This document shows, in pieces, positions 60,542 through 64,000 of a DNA stretch of 64,000 bases. A model generated the notes under the pieces. It was not told the DNA's origin, did not search any database, and saw nothing but the letters and a program-made list of their open reading frames with translations. Position 1 is the stretch's first letter; every line of letters begins with the position of its first letter. The position numbers and the translations under genes were made by a program. The stretch is from Verrucomicrobiota bacterium. GTDB lineage: Bacteria; Verrucomicrobiota; Verrucomicrobiia; Opitutales; Opitutaceae. The stretch spans positions 1-64,000 of the forward strand of contig JAFAAS010000187.1 in the NCBI GenBank assembly GCA_023426435.1, given 5' to 3'.

Positions 60542-60631
60542 TTTTCGATTTTAGATTTTAGATTTCCGGTTGGGATGCCGCGGAGTGGCGCGTGGCCTTC
60601 CCTCCGCAGCGGGCAATCAGCGATCGGAAAT
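60542..60631. repeat. AT-rich heptamer repeats, rplP-rpsC spacer
   Basis: TTCGATTTTAGATTTTAGATTTCCG (about 60544-60568; unit GATTTTA) is opposed by CGGAAAT (60625-60631). CGCGGAG and CTCCGC lie between as a second pair of arms. It is the same class as the elements in the secY-rplO and rplQ-rpoA spacers. Confidence 0.5.
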
Positions 60632-60637
60632 TTCTAA

Positions 60638-61270
60638 TCAGTTGTTGTCGGACTCCTTTTTGCAGATCCAGCACTTGACGCCGATCTTGCCGTAAACGGT
60701 GAGGGCTTCGGAGAAGCCGTAGTCGATGTTCTCGCGGAGAGTGTGGAGCGGAACGCGGCCCTTGCGCTGCCATTCGCGGCGGGCGATGTCGGCGCCGCCG
60801 AGACGGCCGGAGCACTGGATACGGATGCCTTCGGCGCCGAGCGTCATGGCCATTTCCACGGCCTTCTTCATGGCGCGGCGGAAAGCGATGCGGCGCTCGA
60901 GCTGCAGCGCGACGTTTTCGGCGACGAGCTGGGCTTCGATTTCGGGCTTCTTCACTTCCTGGATGTCGAGGAGGATTTCCTTGCCGGTGAGCTTCGCGAG
61001 CTCCTCCTTGATCTTCTCGATTTCCTGGCCCTTGCGACCGATGACGATGCCGGGACGGGCGGTGTAAATCTTGACGCGGACGCGGTTCGAAGCGCGCTCG
61101 ATGAAGATGCGCGGCACGGAGGCCTGCTTGAGCTTCTCCATCAGCTTTTCGCGGATGAGCTGGTCCTCGGCGAGGAGCTTGGAGAAATCCTTTTTGTTCG
61201 CATACCAGCGGGACTGCCAGTTGCGGCGGACGGAGAGACGGAAGCCGGTTGGGTTGGTCTTTTGGCCCAT
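60638..61270 (-). CDS. rpsC: Ribosomal protein S3
   Basis: mRNA-entry protein of the 30S subunit. The 210-residue protein shows MGQKTNPTGFRLSVRRNWQSRW, the KH-domain block VRVKIYTARPGIVIGRKGQEIEKI, and RRAMKKAVEMAMTLGAEGIRIQCSGRLGGADIARREW. It ends ...YGKIGVKCWICKKESDNN, with a CxxC-like pair that is not usual. Confidence 0.98.
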   Translation of the reverse strand: MGQKTNPTGFRLSVRRNWQSRWYANKKDFSKLLAEDQLIREKLMEKLKQASVPRIFIERASNRVRVKIYTARPGIVIGRKGQEIEKIKEELAKLTGKEILLDIQEVKKPEIEAQLVAENVALQLERRIAFRRAMKKAVEMAMTLGAEGIRIQCSGRLGGADIARREWQRKGRVPLHTLRENIDYGFSEALTVYGKIGVKCWICKKESDNN

Positions 61271-61282
61271 GGTGAGTGTCGG

Positions 61283-61627
61283 TTATTCGTTCGAGTTGCC
61301 GTCGGAGAGGACGATGCGGATGTGCGACATCTTCTTGCGGCGGGGCATCGCGGAACCGCGGGCGCCGGCCTTGAAGCGCTTGAGGACGGGGCCGTTTTCG
61401 ATGATGGCGCTCTTCACGGTGAGCGAGTCGGCCGAGAGGTTGTTGTTGTTCTCGGCGTTGGCGATCGCGCTCTTCAGCGTCTTCGCGATCAGGCGCGCGG
61501 ACTTGCGCGGGATGAGCGTCAAATAATCGACGGCTTCCGCAGCCTTGCGGCCTTGGATGGTGCGGGCGACTTCGCGCACCTTTTTAGGGGACATGCGCGC
61601 GTAGCGGGTGAGGGCTTGGACTTCCAT
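61283..61627 (-). CDS. rplV: Ribosomal protein L22
   Basis: Exit-tunnel protein of 114 residues: MEVQALTRYARMSPKKVREVARTIQGRKAAEAVDYL and the tunnel beta-hairpin region VLKRFKAGARGSAMPRRKKMSHIRIVLSD. Confidence 0.97.
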   Translation of the reverse strand: MEVQALTRYARMSPKKVREVARTIQGRKAAEAVDYLTLIPRKSARLIAKTLKSAIANAENNNNLSADSLTVKSAIIENGPVLKRFKAGARGSAMPRRKKMSHIRIVLSDGNSNE

Positions 61628-61680
61628 GGTTTTCGGGAGGATTCCGACGTATTCGGATTTCGGATTCGTCGGCGATAGCG

Positions 61681-61706
61681 GCTCGGCCCGGAGGCCGCGC
61701 CCTACC
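61681..61706 (-). repeat. GGTAGGGCG-headed palindromic repeat, rpsS-rplV spacer
   Basis: On the minus strand GGTAGGGCGCGGCC, loop TCC, then GGGCCGAGCC. It belongs to the same class as 32582. It lies inside the ribosomal superoperon without an associated T-run. Confidence 0.5.
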
Positions 61707-61751
61707 CTTTCGGTTTTGGTGATGAGTAAAGGACTGAGTTAAGACGACGGA

Positions 61752-62027
61752 TTAGACTTCCTTGCGGGTCATGCCGCCGTGGCCCTTGAACACGCGGGTG
61801 AGCGCGAATTCGCCGAGCTTGTGGCCGACCATGTTCTCGGTGACGTAAACGGCGACGAAGGCCTTCCCGTTGTGAACGTTGAACGTGTGCCCGACAAAAT
61901 CGGGCGTGATCGTCGAACGGCGGGACCAGGTCTGGATGGGCTTCTTCGCGCCGGTCTTGGCGGCCTTCTCGATTTTCTCGAGCAGGTGATAATCGACGAA
62001 GAAACCTTTTTTGATGGAACGTGCCAT
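61752..62027 (-). CDS. rpsS: Ribosomal protein S19
   Basis: 30S head protein of 91 residues: MARSIKKGFFVDYHLLEKIEKA, IQTWSRRSTITPDFVGHTFNVHNGKAFVAVYVTENMVGHKLGEFALTRVFKGHGG. Confidence 0.98.
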   Translation of the reverse strand: MARSIKKGFFVDYHLLEKIEKAAKTGAKKPIQTWSRRSTITPDFVGHTFNVHNGKAFVAVYVTENMVGHKLGEFALTRVFKGHGGMTRKEV

Positions 62028-62045
62028 GGTGCGAGAGGGGCGGGA

Positions 62046-62912
62046 TTACTTCTGGCCGCGGGGCTTGCGACCGTTGTGGTGGACGATGATCTGCGCGTTC
62101 GACTGCTTCGAACGACGGCGGGTCGGGAAGCCCTTCGCGAGCTGGCCCCACGGGGAGACGAGCTGCTGGCGACCGCCACCACCCTTGGATTTGCCCTGAC
62201 CGCCACCGTTGGGGTGATCGACCGGGTTCATCGCCATACCGCGAACGGTCGGGCGAACGCCGAGCCAGCGGCGACGACCGGCCTTGCCGAGCGACTGGTT
62301 GCTGTGATCGCCGTTGCCGACTTCGCCGATGGTGGCGCGGCACTTCGGGTTCACGACACGAAGCTCGCCCGAGGGCATCTTGAGGGTCGCCTTGCCGTTT
62401 TCGACCGCGACGAGCTCGAGGGAGGTGCCGGCGGACCGGGCGATTTGCGCGCCGCGACCCGGGACGAGCTCCACCGCGTGCAGACGCGTGGACGGAGGAA
62501 TGATTTCGAGCGGGAAGTTGTTCCCCACGTTGAAATCGTTCGTCGTGGCCTTGTTCGACGTGAAGATCGAGTCGCCGACCTTGAGGCCGTTGGGCGCGAG
62601 AATGTAGCGCTTCTCGCCGTTGGCGTAGGCGATCAGGGCGAGGTTCGCGGTGCGGTTGGGATCATACTCGATCGCCTGCACTTTCGCGGGGATGTCGAGG
62701 ATGTTCCGCTTGAAGTCGACGATGCGGTAGAGCTGCTTGTGACCGCCGCCGATATGGCGCGAGGTGATGCGGCCGTAAACGTTGCGGCCGCCGGTCTTCG
62801 GCTTCGGCTCGGTGAGCGCCTTTTCCGGGCGCTTCTTCGAAAGGCCTTCGCGCTTGTTCAGCGAGGTGAAGCGGCCGGCGGGGGTGAGAGGACGAAAGGA
62901 ATGGATAGCCAT
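62046..62912 (-). CDS. rplB: Ribosomal protein L2
   Basis: Peptidyl-transferase-centre protein. The 288-residue protein is slightly longer than the usual 273-277. It shows MAIHSFRPLTPAGRFTS, GGHKQLYRIVDFKRN, ALIAYANGEKRYILAPNGL, the active-site region GKAGRRRWLGVRPTVRGMAMNPVDHPNGGGQGKS and a basic end. Confidence 0.98.
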   Translation of the reverse strand: MAIHSFRPLTPAGRFTSLNKREGLSKKRPEKALTEPKPKTGGRNVYGRITSRHIGGGHKQLYRIVDFKRNILDIPAKVQAIEYDPNRTANLALIAYANGEKRYILAPNGLKVGDSIFTSNKATTNDFNVGNNFPLEIIPPSTRLHAVELVPGRGAQIARSAGTSLELVAVENGKATLKMPSGELRVVNPKCRATIGEVGNGDHSNQSLGKAGRRRWLGVRPTVRGMAMNPVDHPNGGGQGKSKGGGGRQQLVSPWGQLAKGFPTRRRSKQSNAQIIVHHNGRKPRGQK

Positions 62913-62944
62913 GGTAGGTTTTCTCCGGATACGACGAGGTCGCG

Positions 62945-63226
62945 TTAGACGAGCTCGATCTTGTCGCCGGCTTTCAGCGTCACGATCGCCTTCTTGTAGT
63001 CGGAACCGACCGACGGGCGGCCGGCGCGGCTGCGCTTGTTCTTGCCGCGATAGTTCTGGGTGTTCACGCGGCGGACGGTGACCTTGAAGGTCTGCTCAAC
63101 CGCCTGCGCGATCTGGTGTTTGTTCGCGTGGCCGTAGACCTCGAAGGTGTATTGGCCGAGTTCGGAGGAGAGCTTATTGGACTTCTCCGAGAGGCGAACG
63201 AGTTTCAGGATCTTGTCGGCTTGCAT
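62945..63226 (-). CDS. rplW: Ribosomal protein L23
   Basis: Exit-site docking protein for trigger factor and SRP. The 93-residue protein shows ILKLVRLSEKSNKLSSELGQYTFEVYGHANKHQIAQAVEQTFKVTVRRVNTQNYRGKNKR. The start overlaps the rplD stop by 1 nt. Confidence 0.97.
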   Translation of the reverse strand: MQADKILKLVRLSEKSNKLSSELGQYTFEVYGHANKHQIAQAVEQTFKVTVRRVNTQNYRGKNKRSRAGRPSVGSDYKKAIVTLKAGDKIELV

Positions 63227-63858
63227 TAGTTCTTACCTCCGTTGACGCGGGCGAGGATCGCTTCGAGCGCCTTGGTGCTGACGATGATCTTGGTGTATTG
63301 GGCGAGATCGAGGGTGTTGAGCTTCGCAGCTTCCTGCAGCGAAACGCGCTCGATGTTGCGCGAGGCGCGCGCCGTCTCGACGGCGAAGGGAGCATCGACG
63401 AGGAGCACTTTGCCCTTCGGGGCGATGCGGCCGACGATCTGATTGATGGCTTTGGTCTTGGTGACCTTGGTGTCGAACTGCTCGATGACGGCGAGTTCGC
63501 CGGCGGTCGCGCGATCGAACAACGCGCGGCTGAACGCGAGCTGCTTCACCTTGGCGTTGACCTTCTTCGAGTAGTCGCGGGGCTTCGGGCCGAATACGAC
63601 ACCGCCGCCGACCCAGAGGGGCGAACGGGTGGAGCCGGCGCGAGCGCGGCCGGTGCCCTTCTGGCGCCACGGCTTTTTGCCGCCGCCACGGACTTCGCCG
63701 CGGGTTTTGGTGGAGTGCGTGCCTTGGCGGTTGTTGGCGTTGATCGCGACGATCACTTCCTTGACCGCTTGCAGGCCCTTGTCGCCTTCGAAGGTCGGCA
63801 GGCCGAAATCCTTCTCAGTGCTCGAGGTCGCGTCGGAATTAAAAACGGTGAGCTTCAT
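63226..63858 (-). CDS. rplD: Ribosomal protein L4
   Basis: 50S tunnel protein and, in enterics, autoregulator of the S10 operon. The 210-residue protein shows the tunnel loop RQGTHSTKTRGEVRGGGKKPWRQKGTGRARAGSTRSPLWVGGGVVFGPKPRDY and a normal C-terminal domain. Confidence 0.98.
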   Translation of the reverse strand: MKLTVFNSDATSSTEKDFGLPTFEGDKGLQAVKEVIVAINANNRQGTHSTKTRGEVRGGGKKPWRQKGTGRARAGSTRSPLWVGGGVVFGPKPRDYSKKVNAKVKQLAFSRALFDRATAGELAVIEQFDTKVTKTKAINQIVGRIAPKGKVLLVDAPFAVETARASRNIERVSLQEAAKLNTLDLAQYTKIIVSTKALEAILARVNGGKN

Positions 63859-63873
63859 GTCTGTATCTCCAGG

Positions 63874-64000
63874 TTAGGCTTGAACGGCCTTCTGGCCCTT
63901 GATGGCGGAGCGGACGATGACGTCGTCGCCGTTGGCGCCGGGGATCGCACCCTTCACGAGGATGAGGTTTTTGTCGGCGATGACTTTCACGACCCGGAGG
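63874..64000 (-). CDS. rplC: Ribosomal protein L3, C-terminal part
   Basis: The window cuts the gene. The last 41 codons read LRVVKVIADKNLILVKGAIPGANGDDVIVRSAIKGQKAVQA and stop, matching the L3 C-terminus. The stop is 15 nt before the rplD ATG. The rest of the S10 operon (rpsJ and promoter) lies beyond the window. Confidence 0.95.
   Translation of the reverse strand, partial: LRVVKVIADKNLILVKGAIPGANGDDVIVRSAIKGQKAVQA

Overview
The window is GC-rich, gene-dense bacterial chromosome. Everything in it fits a free-living Gram-negative of the phylum Verrucomicrobiota, most likely the Opitutaceae. The signs are apolipoprotein N-acyltransferase and outer-membrane beta-barrels, Ala/Lys/Pro-rich tails on several ribosomal proteins, A-rich leaders without a clear Shine-Dalgarno in front of many genes, and many short palindromic repeats. 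The family assignment is inference from gene content and style; no 16S rRNA is present, and I saw no rRNA or tRNA gene.

Layout. 1-6.5 kb: a PQQ-type beta-propeller protein, an outer-membrane barrel, a serine hydrolase and a large polytopic membrane protein. 6.9-12.3 kb: one 1.8-kb-codon, 5.4-kb gene for a secreted Ala/Asn/Gly-rich repeat protein, with near-identical 324-bp tandem units in its centre. 12.3-15.2 kb: TspO, an unknown exported protein, YjbQ and a YdcF-like protein. 15.2-22.6 kb: lnt, a REP-associated transposase (RAYT) framed by its own inverted REP pairs, secA, UDP-glucuronate decarboxylase and a barrel protein. 22.6-28.5 kb: an ArsR/SRPBCC pair with an AT-rich palindromic operator, tgt, a trpG/pabA glutaminase, nrdR, a 481-bp inverted-repeat-bounded cassette carrying a GxxExxY protein, a HIT protein and dprA. 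28.5-34 kb: nnr, an unknown, acpS, pdxJ, a VC0807-like membrane protein and gltA. 34-41.6 kb: hisD-hisC-hisB-hisH, with REP pairs as the complete spacers at two of the three junctions, then a LolA-like protein, guaA and a DUF748/AsmA-like protein. 41.8-48.7 kb: an MFS exporter, a 25-residue Lys-rich peptide, a DUF892 ferritin-like protein, PAP2 phosphatase, DUF885 peptidase, a polytopic protein and a zinc-ribbon membrane microprotein. 48.8-64 kb, minus strand: the S10-spc-alpha ribosomal superoperon from rplC (cut by the window end) to rplQ, including secY, map and rpoA, closed by a strong terminator.

The points most worth following are: (1) a catalytically dead, LID-less adenylate-kinase-like protein at the usual adk position between secY and map; (2) the GxxExxY mini-cassette with perfect 21-bp terminal inverted repeats; (3) REP pairs that supply both the stop codon of one his gene and the start-codon junction of the next; (4) several palindromic repeat subfamilies whose stems differ by compensatory changes; (5) the giant Ala-rich repeat protein; (6) the tiny Lys-rich gene; and (7) a Tgt that has lost two of four zinc cysteines.
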